40,494 nt of DNA from Ignavibacteriales bacterium (GTDB lineage: Bacteria; Bacteroidota; Ignavibacteria; T3Sed10-11): the NCBI GenBank assembly GCA_003568415.1, contig PWXV01000307.1:1-40494 (forward strand). Reading direction: 5' to 3'. This document shows positions 1 through 8,338 of this stretch, in pieces. Each line of letters opens with the position of its first letter. Position 1 is the first letter of the stretch. Made by a program: the position numbers and the translations under genes. The notes below the pieces were generated by a model. That model ran no database searches, had not been told where the DNA came from, and was given only the letters and a program-made list of their open reading frames with translations.

Positions 1-398
1 GCTGAAAGAATGCGATCTGTCTGGGCAGTACCCGATGCCGTTGTGATTTCAAGCTGGACGTGGTATTCACCAACGCTGTCTGCAACGAAATAATAAATAT
101 CATCTGCCACATTAATTAATTCGGCTTCAGAATCTGCCGGTATTTGGGTAAAACTCCAATCATAGGAAGTTATCTCTTCTCCATCACGGTCCATTGCTCT
201 CAAATAAACATGCTCACCCTTACCGACATTCTGAAGACCCGCTGATACAAAAAACTCATCTCCGAGTTCAAGCTGGCTTTTCAAAAGGGGGGACATTGGC
301 ACAATCTCAATATACGGAGTTTGTGCTGCAAGTGTTCCTCCAAATAAAAAAGCCAAAATAAACACAGAGAGAGATAATTTGATAGCTGAATGTTTCAT
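1..398 (-). CDS. Secreted multiheme cytochrome paralog, N-terminal part only
   Basis: The reading frame is open from an ATG at 396-398 to the left edge, giving 132 residues. A signal peptide (MKHSAIKLSL... ending near LAAQ) is followed by a domain that aligns without large gaps to the first ~135 residues of the octaheme protein at 778-2862. Shared blocks include PYIEIVPMS, GLQNVGKGEH, DRDG and DDIYYF/EDIYYF. No CxxCH lies in the visible part; in the paralog the first heme site comes just after this region, so hemes are expected outside the window. The start is supported by AGAGGTG about 6 nt upstream. A sigma-54-type promoter lies at 465-480. The domain looks like an Ig/PKD-type beta-sandwich, which is an inference. 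Being a cytochrome is inferred from the paralog only. Confidence 0.8.
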   Translation of the reverse strand, partial: MKHSAIKLSLSVFILAFLFGGTLAAQTPYIEIVPMSPLLKSQLELGDEFFVSAGLQNVGKGEHVYLRAMDRDGEEITSYDWSFTQIPADSEAELINVADDIYYFVADSVGEYHVQLEITTASGTAQTDRILS

Positions 399-427
399 AA
401 ATCACCTCTTTAATTGAATTGATTATA

Positions 428-448
428 AGTGTTGTAAAGTTCAACACT
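428..448. repeat. Inverted repeat in 5' leader of the first cytochrome gene
   Basis: AGTGTTG and CAACACT form a perfect 7-bp inverted repeat around a 7-nt centre. It lies between the predicted sigma-54 start site (near 454) and the ATG at 398, so it would be in the transcript leader or act as an operator. It resembles the TGTGT-N8-ACACA sites found elsewhere in the window, but its spacing is 11 between GTGT and ACAC. Confidence 0.4.
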
Positions 449-464
449 ATATGTGATAACACAC

Positions 465-480
465 TGCAATTTGAGTGCCA
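465..480 (-). promoter_or_regulatory. Sigma-54 (-24/-12) promoter of the first cytochrome gene
   Basis: Read on the minus strand the bases are TGGCAC-TCAAA-TTGCA. The GG (479/478) and GC (467/466) dinucleotides have the required 12-nt register, and every conserved base of the TGGCAC-N5-TTGCW core is present. The start codon at 398 would lie about 56 nt after the expected transcription start. The 379-bp gap 399-777 otherwise holds a leader inverted repeat and a terminator; no gene was seen in it. Confidence 0.75.
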
Positions 481-676
481 TCTATCTTAAATTAAATTTA
501 GGAAAATATACTACTTTGGTGAGGTTTTTATAGTAATCATCAAAAGCTTTTTAAGATTAGGAATTAATAATTTGTGGGTTTGCAAAAATAATAACAAACA
601 CAGATAATAAGACCTATTTATCTACATATAGATATGCTGATCTTTTAATTATTTAACCAGATTTCATTATAGGATA

Positions 677-715
677 AAAAACCCGTATTGATAATAAAAA
701 ACAATACGGGTTTTT
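677..715 (-). terminator. Rho-independent terminator after the octaheme gene
   Basis: A 14-bp perfect stem (677-690 with 702-715, core CCCGTATTG/CAATACGGG) has an 11-nt A-rich loop. A and T runs flank the stem, so it could work in both directions, but the only gene ending nearby is the minus-strand cytochrome whose stop is at 778. It separates that gene from the paralog further downstream, which has its own promoter. Confidence 0.85.
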
Positions 716-777
716 GATGTCTGTAAATATTGTAGTAACTAATAACGGATACTTATTTACTATTAGGAAAATTTTCC

Positions 778-2862
778 TTATTTGATAAATACCATCCGTT
801 TCGTTTCAACAAAACTACCTGCCTGCAGGCGGTAGATATAAACACCACTACTGACGGTTTGTCCCGACTGATTGGTGGCATCCCAGCTGACAGTATAAGT
901 ACCGGTACTCAGATTATCGTTCATAAGGGTGTTAACACGACGACCCGTTATATCATAAATTTCAAGAACAACATCGGATTGCTCGGGAAGCGTGAATTCA
1001 ATTTGAGTTGTCGGGTTGAACGGATTCGGATAATTCTGACGTAATGCAAACTCCTGCGGTACATCCGGCGTATGTTCAAATTCAACACCGGTAATGGTGG
1101 TGATTGATCGCTGGAGTAATGCTATTGTATATTTCGGATTATGAATACCGAGACTCTTGTCGTTTCTGACGAAGAGATAATTCCAGTACGCACCTTTTTG
1201 TTCGAGATCATTGTTATCGATATCTCCAGGGCTGACAGTCGGTTCGCCAAGTGGCGGCAGGGCTTCGGCTAACATATCGAGCAAGCCCTGAACCTCATCG
1301 ACAAATGGTTCAACCACGCCGGTCATATTATAGTCGGCACCCATAAGATCCGAGAAGCTTGTGATACCTACATGACATGTGACACAGGATTCAACAAGAT
1401 CGTATTGAGTATCATCAACAACAGTGGTCATACTCCACGAGTGGTCACCAATAAGATTTCTACGGTCACCTTCGGCAGTTGTCATATGGCATCCGACACA
1501 GGTGTTTTCAATAGCTTTATGAGCCTGACTTCGTGGTGTCTCTGTATCAAATTCATATCCGCCATCACCCAGCAGCATATCGGTGGCACCTGCATAGTGT
1601 GGTCCCCAGGGTGGTCCTGGTACTCGAATGGCTATATTCGGTACAGCATCTTCACCGAATCTGCGATACTTATGGCAATCGGCACACGTAGCACCCATAC
1701 CGAGATCAATATCTGCATAGCTTAATCCTGATGCCAGTGTATCGGAATCTGCCGGACGTGACCGCAGTCCGCCGCCGTGCGGATCGTGGCAGGATTCACA
1801 GCTAATGAATACAAGATCATCTTGTGTATAGACATCAGCATCGGTATTGGTACCGATATCTTTTGTGAAATTCACATAGCCGCGGCCATCGTGACAGCGT
1901 ACACAATCCTGTAAGCTGTTGGATCGGTCGCGATTCTGGAAGCTTCCCGACCAGACCGGATTTGAGTGACCGCTGCGTCTGAAGGAATGAAACTCTGCTG
2001 TGGGACGTGTTGCATCGTGACAGGACATGCAGGACTCGGAAGTATAAGAGACCTGCATGAGATTTTTGTTTCCGGTGTCATCGGTATGGAAACTTCCGGC
2101 GCCGTGACAGGATTCGCAGCCAATAGTTGCAACCTGTGCTAATTCCGGATGGTCCTCAACGAGTTGATCGAAATTGCCTGGTTCGAGATTTTCCGGAAAT
2201 TCCCAGCCTGTTTCAGCTTTTAAACTGAAATAACTGCCGCTTCCGAGATCTTCAGTTGCAACTCCCGTGGTGGCGGTCCGCTGCCTGAATGCACCGAATC
2301 CCGGTACTTCACCGTCTATACCTCTTTGAAAAATTGTAGCATGACGTGATTGTTCCCACGCGTTGATAAGTTCAGCGTCCATTCCGCCATGACAGGTAGC
2401 GCAGTGACCGGCTTGAAAATTCGGATCGGTTCCGCCAAACCCACCGACACCGGTGTACATATTAGCGGAAAAAATTCTATCAATTTGTCCGGACCCATCA
2501 GCAGTTGTGATGGAAAGATTTACAGTATATTCACCAAATATATCGGCTTCAAAATAATATATATCCTCAATGACGTGAATCAGTTCGGCTTCGGAGCCTT
2601 CCGGAGAACTTGTTATTTCCCAGGTGTAATCGGTGATATCCGCTCCATCTCTGTCAACCGCACGTACATATATGTGTTCACCTTTGCCGACATTTTGTAA
2701 GCCGGTGGACACAAAAAATTCGTTTCCAAGCTCAAATTGGTCGATCTTGTATGAAGACATCGGCACGATTTCGATATATGGGTTTTGTGCCGTTGTTGTT
2801 CCTATCAATAAGAAAAGCAACATGAAAGCTGGGATAAATAAATGTGTAAAATATTTTATCAT
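778..2862 (-). CDS. Extracellular octaheme c-type cytochrome with T9SS sorting tail
   Basis: This is a 694-residue protein. A signal peptide (about 1-25) is followed by a beta-sandwich-like domain (about 27-135), then eight CxxCH heme sites: CATCH154, CESCH249, CMSCH278, CVRCH320, CESCH355, CADCH393, CVGCH455 and CVTCH493. Blocks such as W..SRHA, CESCHGAGSFH and GIHNPKYTIALL are typical of the cytochrome c554/NrfA-like multiheme superfamily. A type A T9SS C-terminal domain (about 605-694; QNYPNPFNPTT, then GRRV and SSGVYIYRL) predicts export across the outer membrane and release or anchoring at the surface. The role is probably electron transfer or oxyanion/nitrogen-compound redox chemistry outside the cell; the substrate cannot be read. 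AGAGGTG precedes the ATG, a sigma-54 promoter sits 100 bp upstream, and a terminator follows. The paralog starting at 398 lies immediately downstream. Confidence 0.93.
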   Translation of the reverse strand: MIKYFTHLFIPAFMLLFLLIGTTTAQNPYIEIVPMSSYKIDQFELGNEFFVSTGLQNVGKGEHIYVRAVDRDGADITDYTWEITSSPEGSEAELIHVIEDIYYFEADIFGEYTVNLSITTADGSGQIDRIFSANMYTGVGGFGGTDPNFQAGHCATCHGGMDAELINAWEQSRHATIFQRGIDGEVPGFGAFRQRTATTGVATEDLGSGSYFSLKAETGWEFPENLEPGNFDQLVEDHPELAQVATIGCESCHGAGSFHTDDTGNKNLMQVSYTSESCMSCHDATRPTAEFHSFRRSGHSNPVWSGSFQNRDRSNSLQDCVRCHDGRGYVNFTKDIGTNTDADVYTQDDLVFISCESCHDPHGGGLRSRPADSDTLASGLSYADIDLGMGATCADCHKYRRFGEDAVPNIAIRVPGPPWGPHYAGATDMLLGDGGYEFDTETPRSQAHKAIENTCVGCHMTTAEGDRRNLIGDHSWSMTTVVDDTQYDLVESCVTCHVGITSFSDLMGADYNMTGVVEPFVDEVQGLLDMLAEALPPLGEPTVSPGDIDNNDLEQKGAYWNYLFVRNDKSLGIHNPKYTIALLQRSITTITGVEFEHTPDVPQEFALRQNYPNPFNPTTQIEFTLPEQSDVVLEIYDITGRRVNTLMNDNLSTGTYTVSWDATNQSGQTVSSGVYIYRLQAGSFVETKRMVFIK

Positions 2863-2961
2863 ATGGCACCTCTGATTTGGGATATGGATAGATAAAAATT
2901 GGCAGATAATTTCGATAAAATCAAGTGATAGACAATGTTTAGTTAATTAATTAAAGTACAT

Positions 2962-2977
2962 AGCAAGATATGTGCCA
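2962..2977 (-). promoter_or_regulatory. Sigma-54 (-24/-12) promoter of the octaheme cytochrome gene
   Basis: Minus-strand bases are TGGCAC-ATATC-TTGCT, a full match to TGGCAC-N5-TTGCW, with GG at 2976/2975 and GC at 2964/2963 in correct register. The leader to the ATG at 2862 would be about 90 nt. It lies in the 378-bp divergent gap 2863-3240 shared with the TetR gene. No TGTGT-N8-ACACA enhancer palindrome was seen in that gap. Confidence 0.75.
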
Positions 2978-3137
2978 GCCAAAATAGAGGGTAAAACACC
3001 ACGAATTTAAGACTGAATAGGCAGTTTTCACTACCAACTTTTTAAAATTGATAAAGATTTATTTGGGCAGTTTTATTTTTAATAAAAAATTTTTTTGCTT
3101 CCCCTTGAAAATGGAAATTTTTTGTATTAACTTGGAC

Positions 3138-3157
3138 ACTAAGTAAACGTAAATAGT
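3138..3157. promoter_or_regulatory. Possible TetR-family operator
   Basis: ACTAAGTAAACGTAAATAGT is an imperfect 20-bp palindrome whose half-sites agree at 6 of 8 positions (ACTA..TA). It lies 84 bp before the TetR start in the divergent gap, a plausible place for autoregulation. The flanks are AT-rich, so chance is a real alternative. Confidence 0.3.
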
Positions 3158-3240
3158 TTCTAAAGTTTCTTATCCTAAATTATTGATTTTAGTTAGATAA
3201 AATTATAAGAACGATACCAGGTTAATTAAAATTATTTGCT

Positions 3241-3864
3241 ATGACAGAAAAAGACATCAATCCAATTCGTAAAAGAATAATTCAGAGATGTATGGAGATA
3301 TTTCTGGAAAATGGCTTTGCAAAGATTTCGATGGATGAAATTGCTCAAGATCTTGGAATGAGTAAAAAGACCATATACAAACATTTTTCAAATAAAGAGG
3401 AGCTTGTTAAAACAGTCATCATTTCGTTTCGCGATGAAACATTAGCAAGAATAGAGTCGATAATGGCCAATGAGGAGATCGACACATATCTTCGGTTGGT
3501 GAAGACCCTGGAAGCAACGGGTGAGCAGTTATCTAAGATACAAAAAACCGTTCTTGAAGATATCAAGAAATATTTACCGGAATTCTGGGTAGAAGTGGAT
3601 ACAGGGCGCCGTTTAATTCTCAAACAGGTATATGGAAAATTAATTGGTGACGGTAAAAAAGAAGGAATCATCCGGAAGGATACCGATGATGACTTTTTTA
3701 TACTTATGTATATGAGTCTTATTACTTCAATCGTGAATCCAGAGGTTATGTTGGATTTAAATTATAGTGCGTCACAGGTATTTAAAAATATTGTAAAAAC
3801 CTTGTTTAATGGTATTATCACCGACGAGGCACGGGGTGCGTATGAAAGTAAATATTTAACGTAA
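3241..3864 (+). CDS. TetR/AcrR-family regulator of the export operon
   Basis: This 207-residue protein has a TetR_N helix-turn-helix at about residues 11-58 (core MDEIAQDLGMSKKTIYKHF), followed by a helical ligand-binding domain with no recognisable ligand signature. It is the first gene of a same-strand run with only 17 nt to the adaptor gene. This matches the E. coli arrangement in which the TetR protein CecR (YbiH) precedes ybhGFSR. By analogy it probably represses its own operon and is released by a small toxic molecule; this is inference. The ATG at 3241 has no clear Shine-Dalgarno sequence. Confidence 0.9.
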   Translation: MTEKDINPIRKRIIQRCMEIFLENGFAKISMDEIAQDLGMSKKTIYKHFSNKEELVKTVIISFRDETLARIESIMANEEIDTYLRLVKTLEATGEQLSKIQKTVLEDIKKYLPEFWVEVDTGRRLILKQVYGKLIGDGKKEGIIRKDTDDDFFILMYMSLITSIVNPEVMLDLNYSASQVFKNIVKTLFNGIITDEARGAYESKYLT

Positions 3865-3881
3865 TACCAAGGAATGATATT

Positions 3882-4877
3882 ATGAAAAAGTATACTATAA
3901 AATTCAAGGTCCTATTCATATTTCCCGTTGTTCTTTTGCTCGGCTGCGGAGAAAATGATGCAGAGAAAATCAGCGCTACGGGGACTATCGAAGCAGTTGA
4001 AATACGAATTCCATCCAAAGTGAATGCGACCGTAATGCAATTAAGGATAGACGAAGGCAGTACAGTCCAGGAAGGCGATACCCTTGTAGTGCTCGATCGT
4101 TCCACCTTTGCTATACAATTGCGTCAGGCGCAAGCTGGGGTCGAACTTGCCGAAGCACAGCTTGATTTGATAGAAAAAGGTGCACGCGATGAGGATATTC
4201 GTTCAGCTGAAGAGGGGGTACGTCAGGCAGAAGCAAACCTGACCATAGCACGGGAGGATCTTCGACGTATCAGAAACCTTTACGATTCGAACAGTGTCTC
4301 GCGCAAACAGCTCGATGATGCAGAAGCAAGATATACTGTAGCATCGGCACAGTACAATTCCGCTCAACAGAATCTGGAAAAGATTCAACAACTCTCACGT
4401 CCGGAAGAACTACGGGCGCAACAAGCCCGGTTACAACAGGCAAGGGCAGCAGCCGATCTATATGCAAAAAATATTCAAGACAGCTATATCGTTTCCCCGG
4501 TAAGCGGTACGGTTACAAACAAAATTATTGAACCCGGTGAATTGGCACGGCAGGGAGCACCGGTCGCTGTTATATCCAAACTTGATACCGTGCGTCTTAT
4601 GGTATACCTGACCACTGTCGATATAGGACGTGTCCGTTTGGGACAGGATGTTGAAGTTACCATCGATGCGTATCCTGAAAAAACGTTTACCGGGAAGATA
4701 ACCTACATATCACCTTCGGCACAATTTACTCCGAGAAATATTCAGACAAAAGAAGAGCGTGTAAAACAGGTATTCGGTGTTCGTGTTGAAATTCCAAATC
4801 CCGACGGTATCTTAAAACCGGGTCTGCCGGCAGATGCGGTTATCAGAAGTCAGATTTCAGATGGCAGAGATCAGTAA
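3882..4877 (+). CDS. Periplasmic adaptor (HlyD/YbhG-type) of ABC exporter, lipoprotein
   Basis: This 331-residue membrane fusion protein has a lipobox LLLGC with Cys22 as the lipidation site, so it is probably anchored in the inner membrane by lipid rather than by a helix. A split biotinyl-lipoyl domain (about 40-85 and 205-235) flanks a coiled-coil hairpin (about 95-195, rich in A/E/Q, ending in an RPEELRAQQARLQQAR region). A beta-barrel domain follows (about 240-325, TVDIGRVRLGQDVEV, and LKPGLPADAVI near the end). It would bridge the inner-membrane ABC transporter and the TolC-like channel encoded two genes downstream. The order TetR-adaptor-ATPase matches the CecR-YbhG-YbhF system. Confidence 0.92.
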   Translation: MKKYTIKFKVLFIFPVVLLLGCGENDAEKISATGTIEAVEIRIPSKVNATVMQLRIDEGSTVQEGDTLVVLDRSTFAIQLRQAQAGVELAEAQLDLIEKGARDEDIRSAEEGVRQAEANLTIAREDLRRIRNLYDSNSVSRKQLDDAEARYTVASAQYNSAQQNLEKIQQLSRPEELRAQQARLQQARAAADLYAKNIQDSYIVSPVSGTVTNKIIEPGELARQGAPVAVISKLDTVRLMVYLTTVDIGRVRLGQDVEVTIDAYPEKTFTGKITYISPSAQFTPRNIQTKEERVKQVFGVRVEIPNPDGILKPGLPADAVIRSQISDGRDQ

Positions 4878-4915
4878 GCGGTTAATCTTCTTTTAGTAAT
4901 ATAAAATTGAATTTT

Positions 4916-5857
4916 ATGGAAAATCTGGCAATTACTATTAGCAACTTAACAAAGAGTTTCGATGATGTGATAGCAGTGAACGGACTCGACCTTTCAATTG
5001 AACGCGGCGAGATGTTTGCTCTGGTGGGTCCCGACGGCGCCGGTAAAACGACAACGATCCGAATTCTATGTGGTATTATCCCTCCCGACACGGGTGATGT
5101 CTCGGTTCTTGGTTTTAATTTGTTAACTGAGCGTCAACAGATCACCAAACATATCGGTTATTTATCGCAGCATTTTAGTCTCTACGCTGATCTGTCTATC
5201 GATGAAAATATTGAGTTCTTTGCAGAGATACACAACGTTCACAATTATAAGAGCCGGCGCAATGAGTTGCTTGATTATATGCGATTGACGCCGTTCCGAT
5301 CGCGATATGCATTCCAGCTATCCGGCGGTATGAAGCAGAAACTTTCATTGGCCTGCACGCTGATTCATGAACCGGAACTTATATTTTTAGATGAACCGAC
5401 TACGGGTGTCGATCCCGTATCACGACGCGATTTCTGGCAAATATTATCCGATCTGTTGAAAAGCGGTATCACCATTGTAATGACTACTCCATATCTTGAT
5501 GAAGCCGAGCGATGCAATCGTGTCGGTTTAATGAATAATGGAAAGATCATGGTAGTGGATCGACCCAAAAAGATAAAAGATATAATGCGGGGATCGGTTG
5601 TGGAGTTGATCTGTAATGATATTCGCGCTGCATATAAGATTTTAAAAGATGAAGAGCAGGTACAGGAGGTACAGATATTCGGTGACAGACTGAACGTTAT
5701 CATTGACGATTATGATATCGGATTTTCGCAGATAAAGAATATATTAAAAACAAACAACATCATAATCGAGTTATCCCGTGTCGTGTCTCCTTCACTTGAA
5801 AATGTTTTTATATCGCTCATGCAAAAGGAAAAAGTGGTTACCTTCAACGAAAGGTAG
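4916..5857 (+). CDS. ABC transporter ATPase, first half of a split YbhF-type pair
   Basis: A 313-residue cytoplasmic nucleotide-binding subunit. Walker A is GPDGAGKTTT, the signature LSGGMKQ (5318-5338) is canonical, and Walker B LIFLDEPTTGVDP keeps the catalytic Glu. The H-loop reads TTPYLDEAE: the switch histidine is replaced by Pro (codon 5489-5491). A C-terminal accessory domain of ~90 residues follows. It most resembles the N-terminal ATPase domain of the fused E. coli YbhF; its partner would be the ATPase at 7367-8326, which has the opposite set of changes. The ATG at 4916 was preferred to an in-frame TTG nine bases earlier; neither has a clear Shine-Dalgarno sequence. Confidence 0.92.
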   Translation: MENLAITISNLTKSFDDVIAVNGLDLSIERGEMFALVGPDGAGKTTTIRILCGIIPPDTGDVSVLGFNLLTERQQITKHIGYLSQHFSLYADLSIDENIEFFAEIHNVHNYKSRRNELLDYMRLTPFRSRYAFQLSGGMKQKLSLACTLIHEPELIFLDEPTTGVDPVSRRDFWQILSDLLKSGITIVMTTPYLDEAERCNRVGLMNNGKIMVVDRPKKIKDIMRGSVVELICNDIRAAYKILKDEEQVQEVQIFGDRLNVIIDDYDIGFSQIKNILKTNNIIIELSRVVSPSLENVFISLMQKEKVVTFNER

Positions 5858-5933
5858 CAACCCCGGGAGATGATATTTATCTGACCGATGTCACAGGGTA
5901 AGGACAAAAGTGTAATAATACAAAGAGGCAGCC

Positions 5934-7262
5934 ATGAAAAAAAGTTTGATGATATTTGTTATTTTCAGTATAACACTTCTTCAGGCACAAGACCGGAAGA
6001 ATTTGTCACTCGAAGAAGCGATTCAGACCGGGTTGGAAAAAAGTCCTGTTATAGCGATAAGTGAAATGGCTGTTCAATCTGCCGAAGCACGGGCACGGGA
6101 AGCAGAAACTGCATTGTTTCCGTCACTGCGCGTTGATGGATCATATCAACGACTGAGTGATGTCCCTGAATTTACCCTTGATGTGCCGTTACCCGGTATG
6201 CCGGCAAATGGTGTCGAGATTTTTCCCAATATTGTTGATCACTACAATGTCCGCGTATCGCTTCAACAGCCGGTATTTACCGGTTTCAGATTGCGGGGAA
6301 ATCGTGATGCATCTCGGTATAATGCAGAAGCCGAACAATATGGACACAGCGCGGATAAAAACGAACTCGAGTATGCTGTTACCCGCGCATACTGGAATGC
6401 ATACCGGGCGAAAGAATCGGAACGAATTGTAGCAGCGAGTATCGATCAGCTAAACGAGCACCTGAAGAATGTTAAGAATTTTTATGAAGAGGGAATGATA
6501 ACACGCAATGAAGTTCTAAAGGTTCAGGTACAGGTGTCGAACACCAATGTTCGCCTAATAGAGGCAAGGAACAAAGTTCGGGTAGCACTATTACAGCTGA
6601 ACAATTTAATTGGCTTACCGCTTGAAACTGAAATTGAATTGACGTCAGACCCTCAATACGAATATATTCATACTCAGACTATTGATGATTATGTGAAGAC
6701 GGCAATGAGCGATAACCCGGAGATGCGCGAACTTGAATTGAGAAAGCAAATGGGGGAGTCGGCGTTACGTGTTGCCCGCTCCGGATGGTATCCGCAAATT
6801 TATCTAACCGGAGGATATTACTATCAACGTCCGCATCAACGTTATCTGCCGCTTCGCGATGAGTTTAATGATTCCTGGGATATTGGGGTAACCGTATCGT
6901 TTAATGTATGGAACTGGGGTGCGACTTCTCATCGATCCTCACAAGCGCGTGCACAATTACGACAGACGGAATATGCCCTCGAGAAACGCCGCGATGACCT
7001 GACAGTTGAAGTTGCGCAAGAGTATCTCAATGTAGAAAGTGCGAGTGAACAAGTAGAAGCAGCGCACATTGCATTAGAACAGGCAGAAGAAAACTACCGC
7101 GTGACGAACGATCTTTTTAAAGAAGAGATGGTGGTAAATGCAGATGTCCTCGATGCAGATGTTGCATTGGTACAAGCCCGGATGAGCTATATCGAAGCAC
7201 TGGTAAGGTATGAGATCGCTCAGGCAGGACTGAAAAAAGCAATAGGATGTAGTAATGATTAA
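5934..7262 (+). CDS. TolC-family outer-membrane efflux channel
   Basis: This 442-residue protein has a signal peptide (MKKSLMIFVIFSITLLQAQ) and the two repeats of the outer membrane efflux family (about 24-220 and 235-435). Long helical segments rich in A/E/Q alternate with short strand regions. Typical blocks are LSLEEAIQTGLEKSP near the start and EEMVVNADVLDADVALVQAR near the end. It should form the trimeric exit duct for the ABC exporter encoded around it. It sits between the two ATPase genes, which is unusual: in ybhGFSR systems the channel is normally encoded elsewhere. A 76-bp gap separates it from the first ATPase gene. Confidence 0.93.
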   Translation: MKKSLMIFVIFSITLLQAQDRKNLSLEEAIQTGLEKSPVIAISEMAVQSAEARAREAETALFPSLRVDGSYQRLSDVPEFTLDVPLPGMPANGVEIFPNIVDHYNVRVSLQQPVFTGFRLRGNRDASRYNAEAEQYGHSADKNELEYAVTRAYWNAYRAKESERIVAASIDQLNEHLKNVKNFYEEGMITRNEVLKVQVQVSNTNVRLIEARNKVRVALLQLNNLIGLPLETEIELTSDPQYEYIHTQTIDDYVKTAMSDNPEMRELELRKQMGESALRVARSGWYPQIYLTGGYYYQRPHQRYLPLRDEFNDSWDIGVTVSFNVWNWGATSHRSSQARAQLRQTEYALEKRRDDLTVEVAQEYLNVESASEQVEAAHIALEQAEENYRVTNDLFKEEMVVNADVLDADVALVQARMSYIEALVRYEIAQAGLKKAIGCSND

Positions 7263-7366
7263 AATAACCGGCAATCATTCAGTCAGACAGACTACCAGAC
7301 TTTATGCAGCCATGCAATCTTGCATTTATGCATCACAAAAATGGATACAATAAACAGATAGTATTT

Positions 7367-8326
7367 ATGAATTCAATAACAGTAGAAAACCTAACCAAAA
7401 AATTCGGTGATTTCACCGCGGTCGATAGGGTAAGTTTTAATGTAAAAAAGGGTGAAATATTCGGTTTCCTCGGAGCGAATGGTGCGGGAAAAACCACCGT
7501 AATTAAAATGCTGTGTGGTTTGCTGGCATCTACTTCGGGAGAAGCAACAGTTGCAGGCTACAATATCAACACGGAACCGGAGAATATCAAACGTACTATC
7601 GGGTATATGTCTCAGAAATTTTCTCTGTATAATGATCTCACTGTCGGTGAAAATTTGAATTTTTTCGGTGGTGTGTACGGATTAAAAAACAGTATCCTTA
7701 AAGATAGGATTCAATGGGCGGTTGAAATGGCGGGGCTGACCGGTAAAACAAATGCTTTAACCGGCTCATTGCCTGTCGGCTGGAAGCAGCGCCTCGCGCT
7801 GGGGTGTTCTTTACTACACCGGCCTCAAATTGTGTTTCTCGATGAACCTACCGGTGGTGTGGATCCCATATCCCGCAGACGCTTCTGGGATTTGATATTT
7901 TCGTTGACAGAGGAAGGGGTAACCGTGTTTGTCACTACCCATTATCTGGATGAAGCTGAATATTGTAATACAATAATGCTCATCCATGCCGGGAAATTAG
8001 TCGCAGGTGGTAGTCCGCGTCAACTAAAAACCGAACATATCCGGTTTCCGATGCTTGAGGTGAACTGTACAAATATTATCGAAGCATTGAACATTTTACA
8101 GCAAAAAGATTGGGTTATTGAATCGTCGGTCTTCGGTACGCTTTTACACGTCAGCGTCGAAGATGAAGAGTCAGGAAGCAGAAAAATTAAAGAACTACTT
8201 ACAGAAAATAACATAACAGTATTCGGGATTGAGCGAATTGTGCCATCACTCGAGGATGTATTTATTCACCTTACTGATAGACCGACAATCGATACAAGGA
8301 CATCCGGTACTGTTCATGTTCATTGA
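7367..8326 (+). CDS. ABC transporter ATPase, second half of a split YbhF-type pair
   Basis: A 319-residue nucleotide-binding subunit. Walker A is GANGAGKTTV, Walker B is IVFLDEPTGGVDP with Glu present, and the H-loop TTHYLDEAE keeps its histidine (7940-7942). The signature is degenerate: the expected LSGGQ/M-type motif reads SLPVGWKQRL (7765-7792). This resembles the second ATPase domain of fused YbhF proteins. Paired with the ATPase at 4916, one composite ATP site would have both the histidine and a canonical signature, and the other would lack both. The ATG at 7367 is preferred because the family fold starts there; an in-frame ATG at 7304 would add 21 residues of poor similarity. Confidence 0.91.
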   Translation: MNSITVENLTKKFGDFTAVDRVSFNVKKGEIFGFLGANGAGKTTVIKMLCGLLASTSGEATVAGYNINTEPENIKRTIGYMSQKFSLYNDLTVGENLNFFGGVYGLKNSILKDRIQWAVEMAGLTGKTNALTGSLPVGWKQRLALGCSLLHRPQIVFLDEPTGGVDPISRRRFWDLIFSLTEEGVTVFVTTHYLDEAEYCNTIMLIHAGKLVAGGSPRQLKTEHIRFPMLEVNCTNIIEALNILQQKDWVIESSVFGTLLHVSVEDEESGSRKIKELLTENNITVFGIERIVPSLEDVFIHLTDRPTIDTRTSGTVHVH

Positions 8327-8338
8327 CGGAAAGAATAC

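Noticed and set aside
1372-1725. Plus-strand open frames within the octaheme cytochrome gene
   Set aside because: They are antisense to a well-supported protein with eight heme motifs, have no family similarity and no ribosome site.
4540-4556. TTGGCACGG...GGAGC inside the adaptor gene, resembling a sigma-54 -24 box
   Set aside because: It is in coding sequence, has no TTGC at the right distance and no gene start follows.
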